Positions 28,260 through 36,989 are shown, counted from the first letter of the stretch. The stretch is DNA of 40,141 nucleotides from Candidatus Polarisedimenticola svalbardensis (GCA_014764515.1 JACXWD010000027.1:1-40141), one strand, 5' to 3'. Program-made: numbers and translations. Notes: generated by a model not told the origin, from the letters alone.

Positions 28260-29468
28260 GTGCAAGCCGCCCTCATCTATTCGATCCTGACCGTGTTGCT
28301 GGTGTTCACCGGCCTGACGGTGGCGATCATCATAGGCAAGGCCTGGCGTGAGTCGGTGGAGGTTTACCATCGGGCCCGTCGCCGTGAGATCGAACCGGCG
28401 GTGCTGGCGTACGCTCACGGCGAAGCCGGTTCGGTGCTCCCCGGGCTGGGCGGCCAGGTCCGTTTCAGGGACCGCAACGTGGTGGAGCAGGTATTGCTGG
28501 AGTTCATCCAGCGGGTTCGCGGTATCGAGCGGGACCGTCTGGGCAAGGCGTTCGACGAGCTCGGTTACGTGGACAGCAATCTGGAACAGCTCCGTTCCGC
28601 CCGCTGGTGGTTCCGGGCCGAGGCGGCGGAGAAACTGGGACTATCCGGCGCACGCCGGGCCATCGAGCAGCTGGCGTCGGCACTGAACGATGATGAACCG
28701 GAAGTGCGGATCCGGGCCGCCACCGCTCTCGGCAGGCTCGGTGGCCGGGCTTCGGTGGTTCCGCTGATCGATGCATTGAACGAGCCGAACCGCTGGTCCA
28801 CCATCAGGATCGCCGACATCCTCACCGGCATGGGAACCGAGGTCGTCCAGGAGCTGGTACAGGCCTGGGACGATCTGAGTCATACCGGCCGGCTTGCCGC
28901 CATCGACATCTTCGGTCGCATCCGCCTGCTGGACGCGGTGCCCTGGTTGAGGCAGCGGCTCACCGACGAGCACGCCGACATCCGCGCCCGGGCGGCCCAT
29001 GCTCTCGGCGCCATCGCCGAACCGGGGAGCGCCCAGACGTTGCAGAAGATTATGAACGATCCGGAATGGCCGGTGCGGGCCATGGCGGCCAAGGCGCTGG
29101 GCCGGATCCGGGACCGGGGCAGCATCCCGATCCTTACCGGCAGCCTGCGGGACCCGGAATGGTGGGTCCGGGCCAATGCGGCGGAGTCGTTGCGGCTCAT
29201 GGGGCCTGACGGTATCGCGGCGCTGATCGGTATGCTGGACGACGACGATAATTACGCCCGGCACCAGGCGGTGCTGATGCTGGGAGAAGCCGGCGAGATC
29301 GACGCCTGGGCCGAACAGCTGGCGGTCCATGACGAAACCGCACTGGACAGGATCCGCCGGGTGATCAGGTCGGGACAGATCGGGCGGCTTGAAGAGCTGG
29401 CGGAGATGCATCCCGATGCGGTGGTCCGCACCCGGATCCGGGCGATGTTACCGGAGGAGCGGTCATGA
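28260..29468 (+). CDS. Membrane-anchored HEAT-repeat protein
   Basis: 402 residues starting at GTG, 2 bp after the response-regulator stop. One transmembrane helix lies near residues 4-27. The rest is mainly HEAT/PBS-lyase-type repeats of about 31 residues, seen in LASALNDDEPEVRIRAATAL, RQRLTDEHADIRARAAHALG, PEWPVRAMAAKALGRI and DPEWWVRANAAESLRL. HEAT solenoids bind proteins. Its stop overlaps the glycosyltransferase start (ATGA at 29465-29468), so it is probably an assembly or regulatory partner of the synthase, perhaps read by the receiver protein. This link is inferred from context only. Confidence 0.82.
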   Translation: MQAALIYSILTVLLVFTGLTVAIIIGKAWRESVEVYHRARRREIEPAVLAYAHGEAGSVLPGLGGQVRFRDRNVVEQVLLEFIQRVRGIERDRLGKAFDELGYVDSNLEQLRSARWWFRAEAAEKLGLSGARRAIEQLASALNDDEPEVRIRAATALGRLGGRASVVPLIDALNEPNRWSTIRIADILTGMGTEVVQELVQAWDDLSHTGRLAAIDIFGRIRLLDAVPWLRQRLTDEHADIRARAAHALGAIAEPGSAQTLQKIMNDPEWPVRAMAAKALGRIRDRGSIPILTGSLRDPEWWVRANAAESLRLMGPDGIAALIGMLDDDDNYARHQAVLMLGEAGEIDAWAEQLAVHDETALDRIRRVIRSGQIGRLEELAEMHPDAVVRTRIRAMLPEERS

Positions 29469-30907
29469 ACTGGACCGCCATCATCGGGGACCTGATCTAC
29501 GGGTTCAACTGGTTCGTGCTGGCGTACTTCATCACGCTGAACACGATCTACCTGCTGCTGTTCCTGCTCTCGCTGTTCGAGGTGGTGAAGTTCGTCCGGA
29601 GGACGTTCTTCTCCGACTACCGCCAGATCATGCAGTCGGAGATGACCTGGCCTGTCTCGATCCTGGTTCCCGCCCACAACGAGGAAACCAACATTGTCGA
29701 TACGGTTCGCTCCCTGATGATGGTGAACTACAGCGAGTTCGAGATCATCGTCATCAACGACGGTTCCACCGACAACACCCTCAAGGAACTGATCGAAGCG
29801 TTCGAGTTGCGCCAGATGGACCGGGTCTACAAGGTTTCGGTGGGAACCGAACCGGTTCGCAAGATCTACGGTTCCCTGAACCACCGCAACCTGGTGGTGG
29901 TGGACAAGGACAAAGGCGGCAAGTCCGACGCCCTGAACGTCGGCATCAATGTTTCCCGGTACCCGCTGTTCTGCTCCATCGACGCCGACTCGGTGATCGA
30001 GGACAACGCCCTGCTCCGGGTGGTCAAGCCGTTCATGGAGAAACCGGCGGAGACCGTGGCCGCCGGCGGCATCGTCCGGATCATCAACGGCTGCACCGTG
30101 CAGGATGGCCGGGTTGTGAAGATCGAGCTGCCGGACAACCAGCTGCCGATCTTCCAGGTGGTGGAATACCTCAGGGCGTTCCTGTCCGGCAGGGTCGGCT
30201 GGTCGGCGCTGCAATCGCTCCTGATCATTTCCGGCGCCTTCGGCGTGTACAAGAAGAAGCATGTTCTTGATATCGGAGGGTACTCCAGCGATACCGATAC
30301 CGAGGACCTGGAACTGGTGGTTCGCCTGCACCGCCACATGAAGACGCTGGGCCGCAAGTACCGGGTGGTGTTCGTTCCCGATCCGGTCTGCTGGACCGAG
30401 GTGCCGGAAACGATCCGGGTCCTGGCCCGCCAGCGCAACCGCTGGCACCGGGGACTGTTCCAGACCATGTGGATGCACCGGGGCATGTTGCTGAACCCGC
30501 GGTACGGCACCCTGGGCATGGTGGCCATGCCGTACTTCTTCCTCTTCGAGATGCTGGGACCGTTCGTGGAGACCTTCGGCTATCTCGTGGTGGTGTTGTC
30601 GTTCCTGTTCGGCCTGCTGAACCTGGAGTTCTTCCTGCTGTTCCTGGCGATGTCGGTGCTGTACGGCATTTTCCTGTCCGTCGCTTCCATCCTGCTGGAG
30701 GAAGTATCGTTCCGGCGCTACCCGGGCTGGATCGACCTGACCAAGCTGCTGGTATTCAGCATCCTTGAGAACTTCGGCTACCGTCAGTTGCTGTCGTTGT
30801 TCAAGGTCAAGGCGCTGTGGGACGTGCTCCGCCGCAAACGGGGCTGGGGCAAAATGGATCGGGCCGGTTTCCGGCAGAAGGAAGAGCAGGAGGCGGTGGA
30901 CTCATGA
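29465..30907 (+). CDS. Processive family 2 glycosyltransferase (polysaccharide synthase)
   Basis: 480 residues with a BcsA/PgaC/hyaluronan-synthase-like layout. One or two helices lie at 12-45, then a GT-A catalytic domain with VINDGSTD, D173-A-D175 (metal and UDP-sugar), T279-E280-D281 (base) and Q323-R-N-R-W327 (acceptor and product site), then about four C-terminal helices (residues 340-460). The QxxRW motif marks processive synthases that extrude the chain while making it. The sugar cannot be predicted. It is followed directly by a TPR/barrel protein, as PgaC is matched with PgaA, which supports synthase-dependent export. Overlaps neighbours by four bases on both sides. Confidence 0.9.
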   Translation: MNWTAIIGDLIYGFNWFVLAYFITLNTIYLLLFLLSLFEVVKFVRRTFFSDYRQIMQSEMTWPVSILVPAHNEETNIVDTVRSLMMVNYSEFEIIVINDGSTDNTLKELIEAFELRQMDRVYKVSVGTEPVRKIYGSLNHRNLVVVDKDKGGKSDALNVGINVSRYPLFCSIDADSVIEDNALLRVVKPFMEKPAETVAAGGIVRIINGCTVQDGRVVKIELPDNQLPIFQVVEYLRAFLSGRVGWSALQSLLIISGAFGVYKKKHVLDIGGYSSDTDTEDLELVVRLHRHMKTLGRKYRVVFVPDPVCWTEVPETIRVLARQRNRWHRGLFQTMWMHRGMLLNPRYGTLGMVAMPYFFLFEMLGPFVETFGYLVVVLSFLFGLLNLEFFLLFLAMSVLYGIFLSVASILLEEVSFRRYPGWIDLTKLLVFSILENFGYRQLLSLFKVKALWDVLRRKRGWGKMDRAGFRQKEEQEAVDS

Positions 30908-32142
30908 AACCGATGATGCGGGGAGCGCTGCTCCTGGTCCTGGCCGGTGTTCTGTGCCTGCCGGCACTGACCGCCGAGGAGACCGGGTTCTCCAGGACCG
31001 AACTGTTCGAAGCCGCCCGGGAGGCGGCCTGGTCCGGTGAGCGTGAATACGCCGTCGAGATCTGCCTCCGGATCCTGGAGCGTTACCCCAACGATCACGA
31101 CACCCGCATCCTGCTGGGCCGGATCCACGCCTGGGAGAAACGGTTTCCCCAGGCGCGTCAGGAGCTGCACACGGTCCTTGAAGCCAAGCCGCTGTACCTG
31201 GACGCCCGGCTGGCTCTGATCGACGCCGAGTTGTGGGACGACCAGGCCGAAGAGGCGATCCGGCTCTGTGATGAAGGGTTGGAGCAGGATCCGGGCGAGG
31301 CCGACCTGCTCTATCGCAAGTACCGGGCGTTGCGGAAGCTGGGCCGGGAACAGGATGCCCTGGAGGTGGCCCGCCTGGCCCTGGCCGCCTCGCCGGATGA
31401 CCGCAAGCTGTACCGCACCGTGAAACGGCTTGAAGCCGAACAAATGAAGAACGAGCTCGCCGTCTGGTACCGCTACGAACATTTCGATCAGAGTCTGGAT
31501 CCGTGGCACGAATCCGGTGTGCAGCTGTCCCACAAGTTTCCGTGGGGCACCCTGATCGGCCGGGGCACCCAGGCCTGGCGGTTCGGTGATTCCGGCACCC
31601 AGTTCGAGGTGGACGCCTACCCGAAACTGCCGCACCGGTTCTACCTGTACCTCAACGCCGGAGCCTCGGGATCGAGCCTGTTCCCCAACTACCGCTACGG
31701 CGCCGAGCTGTACAAGAATTTCGGCGGCGGCTGGGAAGCGTCCGCCGGTGCGTTCCGCCTGCACTTCGATAGCTCCACCGGCAAGCTGTACACCGGCTCT
31801 CTCGGGAAGTACTGGCGGAACTACTGGTTCTCCCTGCGGCCGACCCTGTCGGACCGGGACCCGGATAATTCCCTGTCCTGGCGGTTCTCCGCCCGGCGCT
31901 ATTTCGGTGATCGGGAAGATTACGTCGGGTTCAGTGTGGGCACCGGCACCAAGCCGGAGCAGGACTTCCTCACCGGCACCCAGAATGATCTGAACTCGGG
32001 CCGCCTCCAGGTGGAGGCCCAGCGCCGCATCATCGGGCGCTGGATCGCCAAAGCGAGCGTCGGCATGCGGGAGCAGGAGTTCCTGACCACCGACACCCGG
32101 GACAGCTGGTTCGCAAGGGTCGGCATGGAATGGTGGTTCTGA
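30904..32142 (+). CDS. TPR plus YaiO-type outer-membrane barrel protein
   Basis: 412 residues from the ATG at 30904, which overlaps the glycosyltransferase stop; upstream extension of the frame runs inside that gene. A signal peptide is followed by TPR repeats (about 30-185, including FPQARQELHTVLEAKPLYLD). Residues about 195-412 are short amphipathic strands ending in VGMEWWF, with the terminal Phe that BAM recognises, resembling the YaiO barrel family. The TPR-then-barrel order is that of export porins such as PgaA and AlgK/AlgE. It likely guides the polymer made by the upstream synthase through the outer membrane. Confidence 0.82.
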   Translation: MKPMMRGALLLVLAGVLCLPALTAEETGFSRTELFEAAREAAWSGEREYAVEICLRILERYPNDHDTRILLGRIHAWEKRFPQARQELHTVLEAKPLYLDARLALIDAELWDDQAEEAIRLCDEGLEQDPGEADLLYRKYRALRKLGREQDALEVARLALAASPDDRKLYRTVKRLEAEQMKNELAVWYRYEHFDQSLDPWHESGVQLSHKFPWGTLIGRGTQAWRFGDSGTQFEVDAYPKLPHRFYLYLNAGASGSSLFPNYRYGAELYKNFGGGWEASAGAFRLHFDSSTGKLYTGSLGKYWRNYWFSLRPTLSDRDPDNSLSWRFSARRYFGDREDYVGFSVGTGTKPEQDFLTGTQNDLNSGRLQVEAQRRIIGRWIAKASVGMREQEFLTTDTRDSWFARVGMEWWF

Positions 32143-32143
32143 T

Positions 32144-34372
32144 TTGAAATTCCGATTCAACTGGCGAACCACCGGTCTGTTCCTGTTTATCTGGCTCATG
32201 GTCGGTTTCTTCAGCGGCACCGCCGTCCTGCTGGGACCGGTGCGCTGGATCACCGAACACGGCCGGTCGTCGGGCTGGATCGACGGCAAGGAAAAAGGTG
32301 TGGTGCTGGCGGTGATCGCCACCTACGTCCTGCTGTCGGCTCTGGTGGCATGGCTGCTGGCCCGCACCGCGGCCCGCAGTGCAACCGGGCACGTGCGGTT
32401 CGGGATTCCGACCCTGGCGCTTGTGGCCGCCGCCGCCTGCCTGTGGCTCTGGATGAACCCGATCACCCTGGGCGCGGACATGGGGGAGGTGAACCAGGTC
32501 AACGCCCGGTTCACATTCGGTCCCTACCCGGACGAAGACCGCATGCGAATCCTGAAAGAAGAGGGCTTCACCGGGGTGATCACCCTGCTTCACCCGGCGG
32601 TACTGCCGTTCGAGGCGAAACTGATCGCCGAGGAGAAAGCGGCTGCGGCAGCCGTGGGGATCGAAGTGGTCGAGGCGCCGATGCTGCCCTGGGTGTCGGA
32701 GAACCAGGATTCCCTGGACAAGATTCTGGAATTGGCCCGGAGCGGCCAGGGCAGGTACTACGTGCACTGTTTCCTGGGGAAGGACCGGGTCAACACGGTC
32801 CGTGCCCTGGTGGAGCGGGAAGTCGGTGAGGTGGAGATCGAGAACCAGGTCGCCGGTCGCAGCCTGGAAGAGCAGGGTCACCTGGAGCGTGGTGACATCC
32901 ATGTTCTGAACGAAGGGGTCATCCTGACGCCGTACCCTACCGACGAGGAGTACCTGGCGTTTGTGCTCACCGGCAACTGGAAGGCTGTGGTCTCCCTGCT
33001 GGACCCGGACCACGAAGGGGACCGCAAGTGGGTCGACAAGGAACGTGAAGTGCTGGAGCGATACCACATCCCGTTCCACGTCGTTCCCCTGGCCCATGGT
33101 GAGTGGGATCCGGAGCGGGGGCTGGAAGCTGCGAGGGAAGTCTGGAACCTGCCCCGGCCGCTGCTGGTCCACGGGTTCCTGGGACCATCCACTGGGAAAT
33201 CGCCTACGGCGGAAGGGTTCATGCAGTCGTTCCTGACCGGCCTGCCGGCGCTGCCGCCTGCCAAGTTCAAGCCTCCGATGCACTTCGGTGAATCGAAACT
33301 GCTGGCCCCCAACGTGGCCACAGGCCCGTCGCCTACCGCCGGTGAGTTCCGTTCCTACCTGTTCGCCCGGGGTGTGCGTGCGGTGTTGTTCATTGCAGGC
33401 GACGGTGCTGCCGGGCCGGCGGAACATCGCAAGGCGGCGGAGTCCGCCGGGCTGAGCTACGAAACGGTGGAGCAAAACGATAGCGCCTGGATCGACAGGC
33501 TGGCGGCAGGGGGACCGTACTACCTGTATGGTGCCCTGGACCCGGCGGTGGAACAGGAGATCTCCGCGCAGTACGGCCCGCCGATACCGGATGGGCCGAA
33601 GTGGGATGGACCGGGAACGGGTCCGACCCCGGCTGGCGCCGCGGTGGACGCGGGGTTTATCGACGGGCTCATTCCAACCACCCGGGTCGCCGTGCTGACC
33701 GCTCCGCTGCTGCTGCTGTATGCCGCCTTCGCCGGCGGTTTTGCCGGCTGGCTGCGGATCAAGGCTGACGTGCGGGCGCCGTATACCCGCAAGATCTTCC
33801 ATTTCCTGATCTTCACCACCGCAGGGTTCCTCCATCTCACCGGCGGTCTTCCCCTTGTCGCCCTGTTCGGGGGGATCACCGCGCTGGTGGTGCTGTATGC
33901 GGTCTGGCGGGGAGACAGATTCCCGTTCTACGAGGCGATGGCGAGACCGACCGATGCGCCGAAGCGATCGCTGTTCATCCTGGTTCCCCTGGGGACCACC
34001 GCCGCCGGCGGCCTGTTGTCCAACCTGCTGTTCGGCCCGTTCGCCGTGGTCGGCTACCTGGTCGGTGGCTGGGGAGACGCCATTGGCGAGCCGGTAGGGA
34101 CCGCATTCGGGAAACACCGCTACAAGGTGCCGTCCCTGGGTGGGGTGGCCGCTACCCGGAGTTGCGAAGGTTCTGCGGCGGTGCTGGCCATGGGGATAGG
34201 GGCGGCCTGCCTCGGCCTGTTCCTGGGAGGGTACAGCGCCGGTTCGATCCTGACGGCCGGCCTGGCCTGCGGCGTCGCCGGCGCCCTGGTGGAAGCGGTC
34301 AGCAATCATGGCCTGGACAACCTGACCATCCAGATCGCATCCGCCGGAACCGCCTGGCTGATTTTGGGATAA
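32144..34372 (+). CDS. Fused membrane phosphatase and CTP-dependent lipid-kinase-like protein
   Basis: 742 residues from a TTG 1 bp after the barrel gene; no good ribosome site is seen. Three helices (about 10-35, 48-72, 86-104) precede a dual-specificity-type phosphatase domain with a complete CX5R motif, H208-C209-FLGKD-R215. A second, related domain has HGFLGPSTGK (G344 where Cys is expected) and is probably inactive. Residues about 505-742 are polytopic and match the dolichol/phytol-kinase type: GGWGDAIGEPVGTAFGK, then SCEGSAAV, then EAVSNHGLDNLT. Family knowledge gives CTP-dependent phosphorylation of isoprenoid alcohols or diacylglycerol. A role in lipid-carrier recycling or control of the polysaccharide locus is inferred. 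Confidence 0.75.
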   Translation: MKFRFNWRTTGLFLFIWLMVGFFSGTAVLLGPVRWITEHGRSSGWIDGKEKGVVLAVIATYVLLSALVAWLLARTAARSATGHVRFGIPTLALVAAAACLWLWMNPITLGADMGEVNQVNARFTFGPYPDEDRMRILKEEGFTGVITLLHPAVLPFEAKLIAEEKAAAAAVGIEVVEAPMLPWVSENQDSLDKILELARSGQGRYYVHCFLGKDRVNTVRALVEREVGEVEIENQVAGRSLEEQGHLERGDIHVLNEGVILTPYPTDEEYLAFVLTGNWKAVVSLLDPDHEGDRKWVDKEREVLERYHIPFHVVPLAHGEWDPERGLEAAREVWNLPRPLLVHGFLGPSTGKSPTAEGFMQSFLTGLPALPPAKFKPPMHFGESKLLAPNVATGPSPTAGEFRSYLFARGVRAVLFIAGDGAAGPAEHRKAAESAGLSYETVEQNDSAWIDRLAAGGPYYLYGALDPAVEQEISAQYGPPIPDGPKWDGPGTGPTPAGAAVDAGFIDGLIPTTRVAVLTAPLLLLYAAFAGGFAGWLRIKADVRAPYTRKIFHFLIFTTAGFLHLTGGLPLVALFGGITALVVLYAVWRGDRFPFYEAMARPTDAPKRSLFILVPLGTTAAGGLLSNLLFGPFAVVGYLVGGWGDAIGEPVGTAFGKHRYKVPSLGGVAATRSCEGSAAVLAMGIGAACLGLFLGGYSAGSILTAGLACGVAGALVEAVSNHGLDNLTIQIASAGTAWLILG

Positions 34373-34373
34373 C

Positions 34374-34675
34374 GGGGACAGGCACGAAACCGGGGTTTTA
34401 GGGACACTCATGAACGCCGAAGCTACGTCAGCTGATTGAAATTGCTCGCCAGAAGCAACCCTCTCCTCTTCGATTGAATCGCCCTTGTACAGCCGTCCGT
34501 AAGTGACGATTTAAAAATAGTCCCGCCAGGGCGGGACTGTTTTCAAATCGCCACTTCAGGACGGCTACTAATAAGAGAAGGTTGAATGGGGCTCTGAAGC
34601 TGGCAACAGCCTGAGCGGCACAGGTACGCCCGATCTTAAGGCTGTCCCCAAAACCCCAGTTATGTGCCTGTCCCC
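34374..34675. repeat. Fold-back element with terminal inverted repeats (MITE-like)
   Basis: The left end reads GGGGACAGGCAC, later GGGGTTTT; the right end is its inverse, AAAACCCC then GTGCCTGTCCCC, ending at 34675. Inner inverted pairs nest toward the centre: AGCCGTCC (34491) with GGACGGCT (34559), AAGTG (34501) with CACTT (34552), CGATTT (34507) with AAATCG (34545), and the central AGTCCCGCC/GGCGGGACT. The whole 302 bp would fold into one long imperfect hairpin. No protein is encoded. The GGGGACAGGCAC ends are of the kind found around REP-associated transposases, so a non-autonomous mobile element is likely. Confidence 0.7.
34513..34544. terminator. Bidirectional terminator-like hairpin at the centre of the fold-back element
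   Basis: AGTCCCGCC (34519-34527) pairs with GGCGGGACT (34530-34538). An A-run precedes it (AAAAA, 34513-34517) and a T-run follows (GTTTT from 34539), giving a GC-rich stem with U-tracts on both strands. It lies downstream of the polysaccharide locus and could end that transcript. Confidence 0.55.
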
Positions 34676-34732
34676 AAAGTCCCAAAATCCGGTACAATCG
34701 CGGTTCACCCTGAATTCAACCGGAGGTTACCG

Positions 34733-35512
34733 ATGGACTGGGGAATGAAGAACCGTCTGAGCCGGATCCTGCAGCCGGAGTCCGGACGCACCGTCATGCT
34801 GGCCGTGGACCATGGCTACTTTCTCGGGCCGACTTCAGGCCTGGAAAAGCCGGGGGAAACCATCGCCCCGTTGCTCCCTTACGCCGACTCCCTGATGCTG
34901 ACCCGAGGGGTGCTGCGCAACTGCGTCCCGCCGGAATCGAAAACGCCGATCGTCCTGCGGATCTCCGGGGGAACCAGCATCCTCAAGGACCTGTCCGGCG
35001 AGGGCCTGACCGTCTCCATGGATGACGCCGTCCGGCTGAACGTCTCCGCCATCACCCTGTCGATCTTCGTCGGCGCAGACGGCGAGCGGGAGACCCTCCT
35101 GTCCCTGTCCGAAGCGGTGGACTGGGGAGAGACCTACGGCTTCCCGGTGCTTGCGGTGACCGCCGTCGGCAAGGACATGGTCCGTGACGCCCGCTACCTG
35201 GGCCTGGCCTGCCGCATCGCCGCCGAACTGGGCGCCCACATGGTCAAAACCTACTTCTGCGACGGCTTCGAGAACATCGTCCGGGACACCCCGGTGCCGC
35301 TGGTCGTCGCCGGCGGGAAGAAGATCCCCGAAAAAGACGCCATCCAGATGGCCTCCAACGCCATCAACGCCGGCGCCAGCGGCGTGGACATGGGCCGCAA
35401 CATCTTCCAGTCCGACAGCCCTGTCGGCATGATCCAGGCGGTTCGCGGCGTGGTGCACAACAACATGCCGGTAAAGGAAGCCCACCAGCTGTACCTGGAC
35501 ATCAAAGGCTGA
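34733..35512 (+). CDS. DhnA/LsrF-type class I aldolase or thiolase
   Basis: 259 residues from the ATG at 34733, with CGGAGGT upstream and a possible TACAAT -10 at 34693-34698. The TIM-barrel protein has LAVDHGYFLGPTSGLE at the start and the Schiff-base lysine K172 in MVKTYFCDGFE, then PVPLVVAGGKKIPEKDA and GASGVDMGRNIFQS. These fit the COG1830 family: FbaB aldolase, LsrF thiolase of autoinducer-2 breakdown, and aminodideoxyheptulosonate synthase. No other lsr gene is present, so an AI-2 role is not supported. It is followed 4 bp later by a dehydrogenase, which suggests a short sugar-phosphate pathway. Confidence 0.85.
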   Translation: MDWGMKNRLSRILQPESGRTVMLAVDHGYFLGPTSGLEKPGETIAPLLPYADSLMLTRGVLRNCVPPESKTPIVLRISGGTSILKDLSGEGLTVSMDDAVRLNVSAITLSIFVGADGERETLLSLSEAVDWGETYGFPVLAVTAVGKDMVRDARYLGLACRIAAELGAHMVKTYFCDGFENIVRDTPVPLVVAGGKKIPEKDAIQMASNAINAGASGVDMGRNIFQSDSPVGMIQAVRGVVHNNMPVKEAHQLYLDIKG

Positions 35513-35516
35513 CTTG

Positions 35517-36521
35517 ATGCTGGCCGCCGTGTACCACAGCAACCGGGACATCCGCGTGGATGAAGTGCCCCGGCCGATTGCCGGCAGCGGCGAGCTGCTC
35601 ATGAAGATCGAGGCCTCCGGCATCTGCGGCTCCGACGTCATGGAGTGGTACCGCATCAAGAAAGCACCGATCGTGCTGGGCCACGAGGTGGCCGGCCTGG
35701 TGGAACAGGTCGGCGAAGGCGTTGACGGCTTCAACACCGGCGACCGCATCGTCGCCACCCACCACGTACCGTGCAACACCTGCCGTTACTGCCGCACCGG
35801 ACGGCACTCGGTATGCGACACGTTGCGCACCACCACCTTCCATCCCGGTGGCTTCGCACAGTACGTTCGCCTTCCGCCGATCAATGTGGACCGGGGCGTC
35901 GTAAGGATCCCCGATCATGTCTCTTACGAAGAAGCTTCCTTCGTGGAGCCGCTGGCATGCGTGGTCCGGGCCCTGCGGATCTCCGGCCTGACGCCGGGGA
36001 TGAGCGTTGCCGTTCTAGGCAGCGGCGTTTCCGGCATCCTGATGATCCAGGCGGCGAAGGCGATGGGGGCAGGGGAGATCCTGGCCACCGACCTTTCGGA
36101 CTACCGCCTCAAGCAGGCCGAACGGTTCGGCGCCACCCGGGTCGAGAGAGCCGACCGGCTGGACAGTTCCGCCTTCAAGGCCGACCAGGTCCTGGTCTGC
36201 GCCGCCGCCGCACCTGCCGTAACCCAGGCACTGGAGCTGGTGGACAAAGGCGGCACCATCCTGTTCTTCGCGCCGATGGAGCCGGGCAGCACCTACCCGA
36301 TGCCGATGTTCGACATCTGGAACAAGAACGCCCGAATCGTGCACTCCTACGCCGGTCCTCCTGCCGACATGGCCACCGCCATGGACCTGATCGCGGCGAA
36401 ACGGATCGACGTCGCCGGCATGATCACCCACCGCCTGCCCCTCAAGGAAACCGCCAAGGGGTTCGACCTGATGCTCAAAGGGGCCGACTCCCTCAAGATC
36501 GTCATCGAACCCTGGCAATAG
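35517..36521 (+). CDS. Zinc-dependent MDR alcohol dehydrogenase
   Basis: 334 residues from the ATG at 35517 (a TTG one codon earlier is possible). Medium-chain dehydrogenase features are complete: catalytic-zinc ligands in GICGSD and GHEVAG with Glu in FVEPLACVVRA, the structural-zinc Cys cluster VPCNTCRYCRTGRHSVC, and the nucleotide-binding loop VLGSGVSGILMIQ. It is nearest in pattern to sorbitol/threonine-dehydrogenase-like enzymes. The substrate is not predictable. It lies between the aldolase (4 bp) and glyoxalase I (11 bp), so the three are one operon acting on small hydroxy-carbonyl compounds. Confidence 0.9.
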   Translation: MLAAVYHSNRDIRVDEVPRPIAGSGELLMKIEASGICGSDVMEWYRIKKAPIVLGHEVAGLVEQVGEGVDGFNTGDRIVATHHVPCNTCRYCRTGRHSVCDTLRTTTFHPGGFAQYVRLPPINVDRGVVRIPDHVSYEEASFVEPLACVVRALRISGLTPGMSVAVLGSGVSGILMIQAAKAMGAGEILATDLSDYRLKQAERFGATRVERADRLDSSAFKADQVLVCAAAAPAVTQALELVDKGGTILFFAPMEPGSTYPMPMFDIWNKNARIVHSYAGPPADMATAMDLIAAKRIDVAGMITHRLPLKETAKGFDLMLKGADSLKIVIEPWQ

Positions 36522-36532
36522 GAAGACCGACA

Positions 36533-36916
36533 ATGCGACTGCTCCACACCATGATCCGTGTCGGCGACCTTGAGAAATCCATCGACTTCTACACCCGGGT
36601 TCTGGGGATGAAACTCCTGCGCCGCAAGGACTACCCCAAAGGGAAGTTCACCTTGGCGTTCCTCGGCTACGGCGACGAGTCGGACACAACGTGCCTCGAA
36701 CTGACCCACAACTGGGAAACCGACTCCTATGAACGGGGCAACGGCTTCGGCCACCTGGCCATCGAAGTCGCTGACGTCCACCAGGCGATCGAGGAAATCA
36801 GATCGAAAGGCGGCACCATCCAGCGCGAGCCCGGCGCCATGAACGCCGGCGCCACCATCATCGCCTTCGTGGAAGACCCGGACGGCTACGCCATCGAGCT
36901 CCTCAACAAGAAGTAA
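36533..36916 (+). CDS. gloA: Lactoylglutathione lyase (glyoxalase I)
   Basis: 127 residues from the ATG at 36533. The metal ligands fall exactly where they do in E. coli GloA: His5, Glu56, His74 and Glu122. It converts the methylglyoxal-glutathione hemithioacetal to lactoylglutathione. Its length and lack of insert are those of the short Ni/Co-type enzymes. Together with the upstream aldolase and dehydrogenase it may remove a toxic dicarbonyl made by that pathway. Confidence 0.93.
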   Translation: MRLLHTMIRVGDLEKSIDFYTRVLGMKLLRRKDYPKGKFTLAFLGYGDESDTTCLELTHNWETDSYERGNGFGHLAIEVADVHQAIEEIRSKGGTIQREPGAMNAGATIIAFVEDPDGYAIELLNKK

Positions 36917-36960
36917 ACCACTAGACTCCCCGGCCTTCCGGGTCTACATTCACTGTGTCC

Positions 36961-36989
36961 CACCCAAGCCTCCTCCCGAGAGGCACTCC
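36961..36989 (+). repeat. 29-bp repeat, copy 1
   Basis: First of three direct repeats with shared core CCTCCTCC-N3-GAGGCA-N3-C. The GCCTC and GAGGC arms can form a small hairpin. A TTG follows at once (36990), opening an 11-codon reading frame whose TGA overlaps the GTG of the DUF4160 gene. The other copies are at 37701 and 38389. Confidence 0.85.

Noticed and set aside
34733-35512. Autoinducer-2 (lsr) operon
   Set aside because: Only the LsrF-like fold is present; there is no lsrK, lsrR, lsrG or transporter, and the family has other functions.
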